The translations under genes and the position numbers were made by a program. A stretch of 64,000 nt of DNA from Lutimonas halocynthiae (lineage in GTDB: Bacteria; Bacteroidota; Bacteroidia; Flavobacteriales; Flavobacteriaceae), in NCBI RefSeq assembly GCF_030409835.1, contig NZ_JAUFQO010000012.1, positions 218,437 to 282,436 on the forward strand, written 5' to 3'. How positions within the stretch are numbered: the stretch's first letter is position 1; every line of letters starts with the position of its first letter. Below are positions 9,310-19,925 of the stretch, one piece after another. Below the pieces are notes generated by a model that did not search any database, had not been told where the DNA came from, and saw only the letters and a program-made list of their open reading frames with translations.

Positions 9310-10632
9310 TTACTCGTTTTTAGTCAATAACTTCTCCAGCTCTTCAAGTGGCACGCCCTTGGTTTCAGGCATAATAAATTTAACAAACAATAATTGCAGC
9401 ACCATCATAAATGCGAATATGGCAAATACGGTTCCGGCACCAATCGTGCTAAATAAGAAGGGTACCATAGATGGGATGATGGCCGCCAACACCCAATGCG
9501 TAGTAGTACCAAATGATTGACCTGAAGCTCTTAGCTGATCTGGAAAAACTTCTGATATGAATACCCATATTACAGTACCTTGACCAATGGCATGAGAGGC
9601 TATGAATAAGAATAAGAAAATGGGTACTGCCATGCCTTCCCATTCAAAGAAGAACGCCATTGAGACCAGCGATAGTGAGACAATATATCCAACAGAGCCG
9701 ATATACATTAATTTTTTACGACCTATTTTGTCAATCAAAGAGATACCTATTAAAGTAAAGACCATATTGGTAACTCCAATCCCAATTGAACTCAAAAGTG
9801 CTGTGCTTTCACCCAAACCTGCTTCCTGAAATATCCTTGGAGCATAGTATAAAAACGCATTTATCCCCGATAATTGATTGAAAAATGCAATTAAAAATGC
9901 AAGTATTAAAGGGAATCGATACTTTTTCATGAAGATGTTTTCATTACTGCTGTGATGGTCTTTTTGACTTTCTTCAATGTCATTCATGATTTTTTCTATG
10001 TCATCACCTGGATTGAGTAATTGCAATGTCTTTCCGGCTTCTTCTCTTCTTCCTTGAAGTAATAACCATCTCGGGCTTTTTGGAACGGTCATAACAAGAA
10101 TCGTATAGAAAAAAGCAGGTATGGCTTCGACGCCTACCATCCATCTCCATGCGTTTTCACCTATGTTACTCAGTAAGTAATTAGAGAAGAAGGCTATCAG
10201 TATTCCCAAAACAATATTAAATTGATAAAACCCTACAAGCCGACCCCTGTCTTTAGCTGGAGCGATTTCAGAAACATATGCAGGAGCAGCAACAGTAGAG
10301 GCTCCTACGCCAATCCCACCGATAAATCTAAAGGCAGCAAAAGTATATGGATCATTTACAAGTGCAGATCCTAAAGCAGATATGGTATAAAAGATACCAA
10401 TCCAGATCAGTGTGTTTTTTCGGCCTATTTTATTGGTGGGTATACCGCCAAACATGGCGCCGATTACAGTACCCCAAAGAGCCATGGCCATTACTACAGA
10501 GCCGTGAAATACATCTGAAGAACCCCATAAATTTTGCAGTTGCTGATCAGCCCCCGAAATAACAACAGTGTCAAAGCCAAAAAGGAATCCAGCCAAGGCT
10601 ACAATAATTGACCATAAAGTAATTTTATTCAT
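9310..10632 (-). CDS. MFS sugar porter (sugar:H+ symporter)
   Basis: 440-residue, 12-helix inner-membrane transporter of the sugar porter subfamily. Family signatures are visible: GFDTVVISGA in TM1, GRKN after TM2, the loop region near RGRLVGFYQ, QLSGINAFLYYAPRIF in TM7, and the C-terminal PETKGVPLEELE. It should bring a mono- or disaccharide released by the GH32 enzyme into the cytoplasm. Its start overlaps the end of the GH32 gene by 8 bp and its stop is 4 bp from the fructokinase start, indicating translational coupling in one operon. Confidence 0.92.
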   Translation of the reverse strand: MNKITLWSIIVALAGFLFGFDTVVISGADQQLQNLWGSSDVFHGSVVMAMALWGTVIGAMFGGIPTNKIGRKNTLIWIGIFYTISALGSALVNDPYTFAAFRFIGGIGVGASTVAAPAYVSEIAPAKDRGRLVGFYQFNIVLGILIAFFSNYLLSNIGENAWRWMVGVEAIPAFFYTILVMTVPKSPRWLLLQGRREEAGKTLQLLNPGDDIEKIMNDIEESQKDHHSSNENIFMKKYRFPLILAFLIAFFNQLSGINAFLYYAPRIFQEAGLGESTALLSSIGIGVTNMVFTLIGISLIDKIGRKKLMYIGSVGYIVSLSLVSMAFFFEWEGMAVPIFLFLFIASHAIGQGTVIWVFISEVFPDQLRASGQSFGTTTHWVLAAIIPSMVPFLFSTIGAGTVFAIFAFMMVLQLLFVKFIMPETKGVPLEELEKLLTKNE

Positions 10633-12211
10633 TTGTCCAAATACTTTTTATTTGATTAATATTTAATGTTTTGATACCGATAGTGGCATTAGATATGATA
10701 CTGAGTTTGTTATATGGCTCGTTCGGAAACACTTGTTCTGTCAACACATAGCGTCCGTTATCAATAAAAATTTCAAGAGAAGCCTGGTCTAATATTATTC
10801 TTATTTCTGAGACTTTATCCGAAACAGAATAGGGCAAGGTATGAATTTTATTTGCAAACTTTTCGCTGAAGTTTATTTGACCACTTTTACGGCGGTCAAA
10901 AGAAATAAGTTGTTTTTCCGGATCAAATTGTAAAAGCACATATTCGTCGAGCTTATTTGAAATCTTGATAGAAAAGGCTTTATTCAATTGGGTTTCCATT
11001 AAAATATCGGCCTGATCAAGTTTTAGTTCGGATAATTCATAAGCACCCTTAATTTCAATATCTTTTTTAATAGATGTATTGGTATAAAGATTTTCTAAAG
11101 ACTTAACCGGCGTACTTTTTAGATAATAATTCTCATCTTCATAGATCAGGTTAAGTTCTCTCGGAATCGTCATGGCGCTTCTCCATGTTTTGGTAGGCGT
11201 TACTTGTGCATAATCCCAATTACTCATCCATCCAAGAAATAGTTTTTTATCATCAGTAACATTACTAAATGTTACCCCCGCATAATTATCTGCTCCAAAA
11301 TCGATCCATCTGGTTTTGTTATCATCAGGCACGAAATTGATACCATCGAATGAACCAACGAAGTATTGTGTGGCAGAACCTCCGTTCGGACCTCCTGGGT
11401 TGATACTGACAAGCAGCACCCATTTTGTATCACCTGTTTCTCCTAATGGCATGGGGAATAGATCCGGACATTCCCATACGCCGCCATGAGCTCCAATCTC
11501 ATTTCCAAAATCGCTCAGTTTTTTCCACTGAATCAGGTTTTTTGAAGCATAAAACGAAATATGATCCCCAACAGCAAGTGTCATGATCCAGTTTTTACTT
11601 GATTCGTGCCATCTTACTTTTGGATCACGGATATCTTTGATTCCCGGGTTATCGATAATAGGATTGTTCTTATACTTTGTCCAGGTCTCGCCGTTATCAT
11701 TACTGTATGCCAGCCCCTGCGTTTGGAAATTTAGTTTCCCTTCTTTTTCGCCCTTGGGATCGTGATAAGTAAAAATAGCAACCAGAGGAGGATCTTCTGT
11801 ACTTCCCAGGCCTGAGCTATTGCTGTGGTCTACTACTGCGCTTCCAGAAAAGATATAACCATGTTCATCAGGAAATAGTTTAATGCCTTTATGTTCCCAA
11901 TGAATAAGATCAGTACTTGTGGCATGTCCCCAGTGCATAGGTCCCCAAACTATATCTTCAGGATAATATTGATAAAAGAGGTGGTAAATGCCTTTGTGAA
12001 ATACCATTCCATTGGGGTCATTCATCCATTTTTCAGACGGAGTAAAGTGAAACTGTGGGCGAAAAGGCTCTTGGAATAAATCAGCTTCTAGGCTATCTAT
12101 ACTGAGAACCTGAATTGCTGGCTTTTCTTTTAGATCTGACTTGCAACTTACAAAGCCAATAAAAAGAGAACTTATAAGGTAAATCTTAATGAGATTATTG
12201 ATCTGTGTCAT
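10625..12211 (-). CDS. GH32 lipoprotein (sucrose/fructan hydrolase)
   Basis: 528-residue glycoside hydrolase family 32 enzyme that cleaves beta-fructosyl bonds in sucrose, inulin or levan. A lipoprotein signal peptide ends at Cys23 (GFVSC), so the enzyme is membrane anchored. The three family motifs are intact: nucleophile Asp65 in WMNDPNG, transition-state stabiliser Asp196 in RDP, and acid/base Glu247 in ECPDLF. The five-bladed propeller is followed by a beta-sandwich from about residue 370. First gene of the minus-strand sugar operon. Endo- versus exo-acting mode cannot be read from the sequence. Confidence 0.93.
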   Translation of the reverse strand: MTQINNLIKIYLISSLFIGFVSCKSDLKEKPAIQVLSIDSLEADLFQEPFRPQFHFTPSEKWMNDPNGMVFHKGIYHLFYQYYPEDIVWGPMHWGHATSTDLIHWEHKGIKLFPDEHGYIFSGSAVVDHSNSSGLGSTEDPPLVAIFTYHDPKGEKEGKLNFQTQGLAYSNDNGETWTKYKNNPIIDNPGIKDIRDPKVRWHESSKNWIMTLAVGDHISFYASKNLIQWKKLSDFGNEIGAHGGVWECPDLFPMPLGETGDTKWVLLVSINPGGPNGGSATQYFVGSFDGINFVPDDNKTRWIDFGADNYAGVTFSNVTDDKKLFLGWMSNWDYAQVTPTKTWRSAMTIPRELNLIYEDENYYLKSTPVKSLENLYTNTSIKKDIEIKGAYELSELKLDQADILMETQLNKAFSIKISNKLDEYVLLQFDPEKQLISFDRRKSGQINFSEKFANKIHTLPYSVSDKVSEIRIILDQASLEIFIDNGRYVLTEQVFPNEPYNKLSIISNATIGIKTLNINQIKSIWTNE

Positions 12212-12526
12212 TCTTAAGGATGGGTTAATAGGTTCATAGTAGTGTGGCTAAAGATATAAAAATGACATCTAAAATGAACTTTTATCTTTTAACAGAAGGT
12301 CAGCGGATAGGTATTAGACTTTTTCTTTTTGTCTCTGTTGATTAAGAAATTTCTTCATCGCTTATTATTGAGCAAGTAAAAATTGAATTTTTATCGTTGA
12401 TTTTCTGTCATCTGTCGAATATATTTCAAAAAGCGGCATATTACCTTGATTTTTGCAAAAGATTAAGTTCATAATAGGTTGGGTATTTTATTGATCTCGA
12501 ACGCCTTCTTAAAGAAATATAAAAAT
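12212..12526. other. Divergent promoter region between GH32 and nagB-like genes
   Basis: 315 bp without a gene. It must carry promoters for both flanking genes. On the plus strand ACCTTGATTTTTGC near 12443 is only a weak match to the Bacteroidota TAnnTTTG element. No copy of the CGAAAACGTTTTCG operator seen upstream of susC is present here, nor any clear hairpin. Confidence 0.4.
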
Positions 12527-14437
12527 ATGTATAAGAAATTAGAGTACAAAGAAGCAGGAAAATTTGAAGAAACAAGATTTGAAAAGATTCATAATGTTGT
12601 ATTCGACAATTCAAATATTGCATCAATTGCTGTAGCACAAGAAATTGCCGACTTGATCAGAACCAAACAGGCAGAATATAAAAAATGTGTTTTAGGTTTG
12701 GCAACAGGTTCTTCTCCAATTAAAGTATACGAAGAATTAGTCAGAATGCATCAGGAAGAGGAGCTTAGCTTTAAAAATGTGGTCACATTTAATCTTGATG
12801 AATACTATCCAATGACCAAGGAGAATACGCAGAGTTACTGGTATTTTATGCATGAGCATTTATTTAACCATGTTGACATCCTTCCTGAGAATATAAATGT
12901 TCCAAGTGGCGAGGTTAAAGCAGACGAAGTGCACCAATTCTGCATCGACTATGAATTAAAGATTAAAGAAGCCGGTGGACTTGACTTTCAGTTATTAGGT
13001 ATTGGTAGAACTGGTCACATTGGATTTAATGAACCAGGATCACATTATAATTCAGGCACGAGAAATATTACACTAGACCATATCACAAGAATTGATGCAG
13101 CAACCGCTTTTTTAGGAATAGAACATGTTCCCAGAGTTGCCATCACTATGGGTATCGGGACCATTAGAAAAGCCAAGAGAATTGTTTTACTTGCCTGGGG
13201 TGTTAATAAGGCCGAAGTTTTGCAGGAAACAATAGAAGGTGAGATCACAGCTGATGTGCCTGCCACATATTTACAAAGACATGAAAATGTAACCTTTGTA
13301 CTTGATGAAGGAGCTTCGAATGACCTTACCCGCGTAAAAACACCTTGGTTGGTTAAGAATTGTATATGGACAGATGATTTAATGGCCAAAGCAGTGGTAT
13401 GGTTAAGCAGTAAGCTTAATAAGTCTATTTTAAAACTTACAGATAAAGATTATAACTACCATGGGATGTCAAGTTTATTGGTAGAACAAGGTTCGGCTTA
13501 TCAAATGAACATCAACATGTTCAATAAGCTACAACATACGATTACTGGATGGCCAGGAGGAAAACCGAATGCTGATGATACCAACCGACCTGAAAGAAAT
13601 ACGCCAGCTAAAAAACGTGTGATCATATTTAGCCCACACCCTGATGATGATGTAATTTCTATGGGAGGAACCTTTGACAGATTGGTTGAGCAAGGACATG
13701 AAGTGCATGTTGCGTACCAAACTTCTGGAAACATTGCAGTATCTGATGAAGAAGCATTGAAATTTGCGGAGGTATCGCTTGCATTAAATGGAGAGGAATC
13801 ATCTGCAGCTCAAATCATTAAAGATTTAGGTGCTAAGAAGGAATACGATCTTGATTCAAGTACAGTAAGAAACCTAAAAGGATTGATTAGAAGAAAGGAA
13901 TCTGTAGCAGCTACCAGATATGTGGGTATTCCAGATGAACAGGTTCATTTCTTAGACCTACCATTTTATGAAACAGGCAGGGTGAAAAAAGATAAATTAA
14001 GTGATAAAGATGTCAAAATTATGTGTGACATCATCGGCGAGATAAAGCCACATCAAATCTATGCAGCAGGAGACCTAGCCGATCCACATGGAACGCATAA
14101 GGTTTGTTTGGACTCTTTGTTTCTCGCTTTAGAAAAATTGAAATCAAAAAGCTATATGGATGATTGTTGGGTTTGGTTATATCGAGGCGCATGGCATGAA
14201 TGGGATATTCACGATGTTGAGATGGCCGTACCGATGAGCCCTGATCAAGTTTTAAAGAAAAAGCAAGCGATTTTCTACCACCAGTCTCAAAAAGATGGCG
14301 TGATGTTCCAAGGCGATGACTCAAGAGAATTCTGGATGCGTGCTGAGGATAGAAACAAGGAAACAGCTAAGAAGTACAATAGCTTAGGAATGGCTGATTA
14401 CGCAGCTTTCGAGGCTTTCAAGAGATATCATTTTTAA
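12527..14437 (+). CDS. nagB: Glucosamine-6-phosphate deaminase fused to a PIG-L/LmbE-type deacetylase domain
   Basis: 636-residue two-domain protein. Residues 1 to about 280 are a NagB/6-phosphogluconolactonase-fold domain with TGSSPIKVYEEL, the NLDEYYPM motif (Asp91) and GHIGFNEPGS (His164), expected to convert glucosamine 6-phosphate to fructose 6-phosphate and ammonia. From about residue 364 follows a PIG-L/LmbE-like domain with the zinc-site motif SPHPDDD and a distal DPHGTHK. This fusion is common in Bacteroidota. The residue equivalent to E. coli NagB Asp141 is Thr162 (RTGH instead of NDGH). The ATG at 12527 is preferred over an upstream TTG at 12479. A GH20 hexosaminidase gene follows, so the pair handles N-acetylglucosamine-containing glycans. 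Confidence 0.88.
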   Translation: MYKKLEYKEAGKFEETRFEKIHNVVFDNSNIASIAVAQEIADLIRTKQAEYKKCVLGLATGSSPIKVYEELVRMHQEEELSFKNVVTFNLDEYYPMTKENTQSYWYFMHEHLFNHVDILPENINVPSGEVKADEVHQFCIDYELKIKEAGGLDFQLLGIGRTGHIGFNEPGSHYNSGTRNITLDHITRIDAATAFLGIEHVPRVAITMGIGTIRKAKRIVLLAWGVNKAEVLQETIEGEITADVPATYLQRHENVTFVLDEGASNDLTRVKTPWLVKNCIWTDDLMAKAVVWLSSKLNKSILKLTDKDYNYHGMSSLLVEQGSAYQMNINMFNKLQHTITGWPGGKPNADDTNRPERNTPAKKRVIIFSPHPDDDVISMGGTFDRLVEQGHEVHVAYQTSGNIAVSDEEALKFAEVSLALNGEESSAAQIIKDLGAKKEYDLDSSTVRNLKGLIRRKESVAATRYVGIPDEQVHFLDLPFYETGRVKKDKLSDKDVKIMCDIIGEIKPHQIYAAGDLADPHGTHKVCLDSLFLALEKLKSKSYMDDCWVWLYRGAWHEWDIHDVEMAVPMSPDQVLKKKQAIFYHQSQKDGVMFQGDDSREFWMRAEDRNKETAKKYNSLGMADYAAFEAFKRYHF

Positions 14438-14457
14438 GATTTTATTTGAGTATTTTG

Positions 14458-14510
14458 AAACCGCCTTTTTCTGTTTGTCTAATTGTAGACGCTGATCGGC
14501 GGTTTTTTTT
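14458..14510 (+). terminator. Probable rho-independent terminator after nagB-like gene
   Basis: AAACCGCC (14458-14465) pairs with GGCGGTTT (14498-14505), followed by a run of T. The loop holds a small inner hairpin (GTCTAATTGTAGAC). It separates the deaminase gene from the hexosaminidase gene. Confidence 0.7.
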
Positions 14511-14548
14511 AATTAAGAAATTGCTTTTACAACCCTAAATTCAACTAT

Positions 14549-16612
14549 ATGTCGACTAAATTATTATTGAGTTTCCTACTAGTATTTGGAGTATTTACTC
14601 TTAACGCTCAGGAATCATCTGTTTCTGAGTTGCAATTGATGCCCTGGCCTCAAGAAGTAAATGTTAATTCTAGTGATTTTAAGATCACTAAAGACTTTTC
14701 GATATACATACATGGGGAGGTAAAGGAAGATTCAAGGATTTTTAAAGCATCTACTCGGTTTTTGAGATACATGACTGATAAATCAGGTGTATTCGTAAAT
14801 CAAGGGTTTCCTAATAGCAAAGGAATGGATACTGAATCTGCTTCTTTACAGATTGGATTTAATGAAGTGGCTAAAGTTGAAATGGGAATTGATGAGTCGT
14901 ATACATTGATTGTCGATAAAGGTGGAATTAAGATCAATGCTGCGACAGATGTAGGCGCCATGCATGGGCTTTCTACTTTGTTGCAATTGATAAAAGTGAA
15001 TGATGGGGCTTATGTCTTTACAGGAGTTTCCATTGAGGATGAGCCGAGGTTTGTCTGGAGAGGCTTGATGATGGATGTAGCCAGGCATTTTATGCCAATT
15101 GAAGTGGTAAAGCGTAATATTGATGCGATGGCCTTCGTAAAGCTGAATGTGTTTCATTGGCATCTGTCTGATGATCAAGGCTTTCGGGTTGAGTTGAATA
15201 CCTTGCCTAAATTAACCGAAATGGCATCAGATGGACTATTCTATACCCAAGATCAAATAAGAGACATTGTTGCTTATGCTGACGCAAGAGGGATCAGGGT
15301 AGTTCCTGAATTTGATGTGCCTGGCCACGGATCAGCATTTTTAACCGCCTATCCTGAGCTTGGAAGTAAAAAAGATATTGAATATAGCCTGGAGCGAGAC
15401 GCAGGTATTTTTGATCCTACCCTTGATCCTACCAATGATAAAACCTATGAATTTATGGATACGCTTTTTAAAGAAGCGGCGCCATTGTTTCAAGATGTGT
15501 ATTTCCATATAGGAGGAGATGAGAATGAAGGCAAACATTGGCACGAGAATCCTGAGATTCAACAATTCATGAAAGAAAATGATTTAAAAGACAATCATGA
15601 GTTGCAAACGTATTTTAATATTAAGCTAGAGAAAATTCTTGCTAAATACGGAAAATCCTTAATGGGTTGGGAAGAAATAATGACAGAAAATATGCCTAAA
15701 TCTGCTTTGATTCATTCCTGGAGAGGCGTCAATGAAGGCGTTGCTCCTGGGCAATCTTTAGTGGATGCAGTGAAGAATGGGTACAAAACGATTTTGTCTA
15801 ACGGCTATTATATTGATTTGCTTCTTTCTGTTGAAGATCACTATGCAGTAGATCCTATGCCAGCCATCGAATTGACTAAAGAAGAAGCAAGTAGGATTTT
15901 AGGAGGAGAGGCTACCATGTGGAGCGAACTTGTAACGCCTTTAACAATTGATTCGAGAATTTGGCCAAGAACTGCTGCCATCGCAGAACGATTTTGGTCA
16001 GCAAAAGAAGTAACAGACGTTGATAGCATGCTAGAGAGAATGAATAGTATCAGTCAATCTTTAGAATTGATGGGAATACAGCATAAAAAAGCGTCCGAAT
16101 ATATTTTTAGAAACCTTGCAAATTATCAAGATACACATGCCCTGAGAACTTTGAGTCAGATAAGTGAGCCTTTTAAGATATATAGCAGAAATGCAGGAGG
16201 GACCGAGTATAAAACATATTCTCCATTTACCTTGTTTGCGGATGCCTGTATAGTGGATGCTAAAGATGTAAGGCCTTTTAGGAAGGCAGTTGAGGCCTAT
16301 ATTAAATCAGCGGATACCCAGACTAAAGAGGCTGTGCAGCAGTATTTGAAAACCTGGAAAGGATTGCATGAACAGTTGGAAATGATTTCACCTGATGCAC
16401 CATTGATTGCCACAATTTTACCTTATGCAAATAGAGTTGCTGAGATCTCTGAACGCTTGTTGAATGGCATAGCAGAAGGGAAGTTAACACAAGAGCAATT
16501 TAATGACCTTAAATTACTTTTAGAAAGCAAAGAAGACCCATCCTTAAATCTTGATGTGGAATTAGCGGTTTCAAAAGACCTCTTAGTATTGGCAACTTAT
16601 TTAGCTGAATAA
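14549..16612 (+). CDS. GH20 beta-N-acetylhexosaminidase
   Basis: 687-residue exported enzyme that removes terminal N-acetylglucosamine or N-acetylgalactosamine from glycans or chitooligomers. The signal peptide (1-20) ends LNAQ. A GH20b-like N-terminal domain (about 30-160) precedes the catalytic TIM barrel, which has WRGLMMDVARHF, HWHLSDDQGFR, VVPEFDVPGHG and the catalytic pair Asp324-Glu325 in HIGGDENEG. The C-terminal region of about 180 residues is helical and not assigned. It lies next to the glucosamine-6-phosphate deaminase gene, so product sugars can feed into glycolysis. Confidence 0.93.
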   Translation: MSTKLLLSFLLVFGVFTLNAQESSVSELQLMPWPQEVNVNSSDFKITKDFSIYIHGEVKEDSRIFKASTRFLRYMTDKSGVFVNQGFPNSKGMDTESASLQIGFNEVAKVEMGIDESYTLIVDKGGIKINAATDVGAMHGLSTLLQLIKVNDGAYVFTGVSIEDEPRFVWRGLMMDVARHFMPIEVVKRNIDAMAFVKLNVFHWHLSDDQGFRVELNTLPKLTEMASDGLFYTQDQIRDIVAYADARGIRVVPEFDVPGHGSAFLTAYPELGSKKDIEYSLERDAGIFDPTLDPTNDKTYEFMDTLFKEAAPLFQDVYFHIGGDENEGKHWHENPEIQQFMKENDLKDNHELQTYFNIKLEKILAKYGKSLMGWEEIMTENMPKSALIHSWRGVNEGVAPGQSLVDAVKNGYKTILSNGYYIDLLLSVEDHYAVDPMPAIELTKEEASRILGGEATMWSELVTPLTIDSRIWPRTAAIAERFWSAKEVTDVDSMLERMNSISQSLELMGIQHKKASEYIFRNLANYQDTHALRTLSQISEPFKIYSRNAGGTEYKTYSPFTLFADACIVDAKDVRPFRKAVEAYIKSADTQTKEAVQQYLKTWKGLHEQLEMISPDAPLIATILPYANRVAEISERLLNGIAEGKLTQEQFNDLKLLLESKEDPSLNLDVELAVSKDLLVLATYLAE

Positions 16613-16626
16613 ATCAAATTACCTAT

Positions 16627-17502
16627 ATGAACATTATTAAATCAATTCTCGGTGCAGTTTCCTTATTCTTAATTATAGTGGCTTGTGAGCCCGCTGATAA
16701 AAGTGCTGATTTCACCAAAGAAATGATTTTTACAGGAGGAATTGAAGGCCCGGCTGTAGATAGTGAAAATAACTTGTATGCGGTAAATTTTGAAAAGGAG
16801 GGTACGATAGGTATCGTTGACATGCAAGGCAATGCATCTGTTTTTATTGAGTTGCCGAACGGTAGTGTTGGCAATGGAATTCGTTTTGATAAACAAGACA
16901 ATATGTACATTGCTGATTATGTTAATCACAATGTTTTGATGATTCCTAAAGGGAAGAAGGAGGTTCAAGTTTATGCACATCACCCTGATCTGAATCAGCC
17001 GAATGACCTGGCCATTTCGCCTAATGGAACACTTTATGCAAGCGATCCAAACTGGAAGGAAAGTACAGGTAACTTGTGGAAAGTTGATGAAACCGGATTC
17101 TCTTTACTCGAGGCTGAAATGGGAACGACTAATGGTGTCGAAGTTTCCCCTGACGGTAAAAAACTGTATGTAAACGAATCAGTACAAAGAAAGATATGGT
17201 CTTATAACCTGGATGCTGACGGAAATCCAAGTAACAAAACGCTGTTTTATGAATTCAGTGATTTTGGGATGGATGGGATGCGTTGTGATAATCAAGGGAA
17301 TATTTATGTTTGCCGATATGACGCAGGAAAAGTGGTTGTTTTAAACCCAGCAGGATCGATTATCAGAGAAGTCTCTCTTAAAGGCAAAAAACCCACCAAT
17401 ATAGCCTTCGGAGGAAAGGATGGCAAACAATGTTTTGTTACCCTTCAAGACAGGAGATGCATCGAAACCTTTATGGCTGATCATCCGGGCAGAGATCACT
17501 AA
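16627..17502 (+). CDS. SMP-30/gluconolactonase-like beta-propeller lipoprotein
   Basis: 291-residue lipoprotein (leader ending IIVAC, Cys20) with the six-bladed propeller of the SMP-30/gluconolactonase/LRE family. Visible blades include GGIEGPAVDSENNLY, NGIRFDKQDNMYIADY, PNDLAISPNGTLYASD and NGVEVSPDGKKLYVNE. The conserved Glu, Asn and Asp residues of the metal site appear in these segments. A lactonase role on sugar lactones is possible, but binding-only members exist. The gene starts 14 bp after the hexosaminidase stop and is probably co-transcribed with it. Confidence 0.8.
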   Translation: MNIIKSILGAVSLFLIIVACEPADKSADFTKEMIFTGGIEGPAVDSENNLYAVNFEKEGTIGIVDMQGNASVFIELPNGSVGNGIRFDKQDNMYIADYVNHNVLMIPKGKKEVQVYAHHPDLNQPNDLAISPNGTLYASDPNWKESTGNLWKVDETGFSLLEAEMGTTNGVEVSPDGKKLYVNESVQRKIWSYNLDADGNPSNKTLFYEFSDFGMDGMRCDNQGNIYVCRYDAGKVVVLNPAGSIIREVSLKGKKPTNIAFGGKDGKQCFVTLQDRRCIETFMADHPGRDH

Positions 17503-17625
17503 ATAATTTATTAGTTCGCTGGCCTTCAAAAGCTTATTTACTGTCCCCAAATCTTTAAAATTGAACTTTCGCAATCGATTTCGTTTAAATCTTGCTATTC
17601 GTATCAAAATGCGCTTTTTTATTAT

Positions 17626-17633
17626 TATTTTTG
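17626..17633 (+). promoter_or_regulatory. -7 element upstream of pfkA
   Basis: TATTTTTG fits the Bacteroidota -7 consensus TAnnTTTG and lies about 20 bp before the pfkA start. No clear TTG element at -33 was found. Confidence 0.35.
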
Positions 17634-17651
17634 TGTGTTTTTAAAAAGAAT

Positions 17652-18638
17652 ATGAAGAAATTTATTAGAAAAGTTGCTGTCATGACCTCAGGAGGTGATT
17701 CTCCAGGGATGAATGCCGCCATTAGAGCTGTAGTTCGTGCATGTGCTTATTATAAGTTAGAAAGCGTTGGGATTTATAGAGGTTATCAGGGTATGATTGA
17801 AGGAGATATAGTTCCTTTTTCAGCTCGTGATGTGCACCATATTATTCAGAAAGGTGGGACTGTTTTGAAAACAGCCAGATCCAAAGAATTTCGTACGATT
17901 GAAGGAAGAAAGAAGGCTTATGAAAGCTTGAAGAAGCATGAGGTAGATGCTTTGGTTGTAGTAGGAGGAGACGGGTCTTTCACAGGTGGAATGATCTTTA
18001 GTCAAGAATATGATTTTCCAGTGATCGGAATTCCCGGAACCATTGATAATGATATTTTTGGAACAGATTATACGATTGGGTATGATACAGCTTTAAATAC
18101 AGCTGTTGAAGTAATCGATAAGATTCGTGACACAGCGAGTTCTCACAATAGATTGTTTTTTGTTGAAGTGATGGGTAGGCAGTCTGGTTATATTGCCTTG
18201 AATACTGGAATTGGTGCTGGGGCTGAAGAAATATTGATTCCTGAAGAAGATCTTGGATTAGATCGTTTGCTTGAATCTTTGGAGAAAAGCCGCAGATCTG
18301 GAAAATCTTCAAGTCTTGTAGTAGTTGCTGAAGGTGATAAAACAGGAGCAAATGTTTTTGAATTGGCTGATTATGTTGAAAAGAATTTACCAGAATATGA
18401 TGTAAGGGTTTCCATTTTAGGGCACATGCAACGAGGTGGTTCACCAAGTTGTTTTGATCGTGTATTAGCGAGTAGAATGGGTGTGAAGGCTGTAGAATTA
18501 CTTTTGGATAACCAAACTAACAAAATGGTTGGTGTACAGAATAATCAAATGGTCGCGGTGGATTTAGAAAATGCAGTTAAGGAACACCATAAAATTCCTA
18601 ACGAAATATTGAGGATATCTGATATTATGTCAGTATAA
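17652..18638 (+). CDS. pfkA: ATP-dependent 6-phosphofructokinase
   Basis: 328-residue glycolytic enzyme phosphorylating fructose 6-phosphate to fructose 1,6-bisphosphate. ATP-type signatures are clear: TSGGDSPGMN near the N-terminus, GGDGS with Gly108, and PGTIDND with Gly129. These two glycines match those of ATP-using enzymes. Substrate motifs MGRQSGY and GHMQRGGSP are present. The ATG at 17652 is chosen because the family begins with this MKKFIRKVAVMTSGG segment; an upstream TTG at 17592 would add an unrelated hydrophobic stretch. gap follows 28 bp downstream, so the two are probably one operon. Confidence 0.95.
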   Translation: MKKFIRKVAVMTSGGDSPGMNAAIRAVVRACAYYKLESVGIYRGYQGMIEGDIVPFSARDVHHIIQKGGTVLKTARSKEFRTIEGRKKAYESLKKHEVDALVVVGGDGSFTGGMIFSQEYDFPVIGIPGTIDNDIFGTDYTIGYDTALNTAVEVIDKIRDTASSHNRLFFVEVMGRQSGYIALNTGIGAGAEEILIPEEDLGLDRLLESLEKSRRSGKSSSLVVVAEGDKTGANVFELADYVEKNLPEYDVRVSILGHMQRGGSPSCFDRVLASRMGVKAVELLLDNQTNKMVGVQNNQMVAVDLENAVKEHHKIPNEILRISDIMSV

Positions 18639-18654
18639 ATAAATTTAATTTTAA

Positions 18655-19662
<1,008 letters not shown>

Positions 19663-19686
19663 GCATTAGAAAATATATTTTTAAAA

Positions 19687-19716
19687 AGCTACTTCAACAG
19701 AAGTAGCTTTTTTTTT
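19687..19716 (+). terminator. Rho-independent terminator after gap
   Basis: AGCTACTTC (19687-19695), loop AACA, GAAGTAGCT (19700-19708), then a T run. A 9-bp perfect stem. Confidence 0.93.
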
Positions 19717-19925
19717 GCTTCTATCTCAAGATTTTAGCTTTAATACGCATTCCTAAAAGGGCTTAACTTTCCTAATAATTGTCATAATTTTTGCAAAATG
19801 TTTTCTTAACTTTAACCATAGTTAAAAATTGATCTGAGTATTTCTTTTATAAATATCTGAAATTCAGTTTTGAAAATTTGAATTTCAAAGGATCATTATG
19901 TTCATTAATTTCTAAAATTTGTTTT

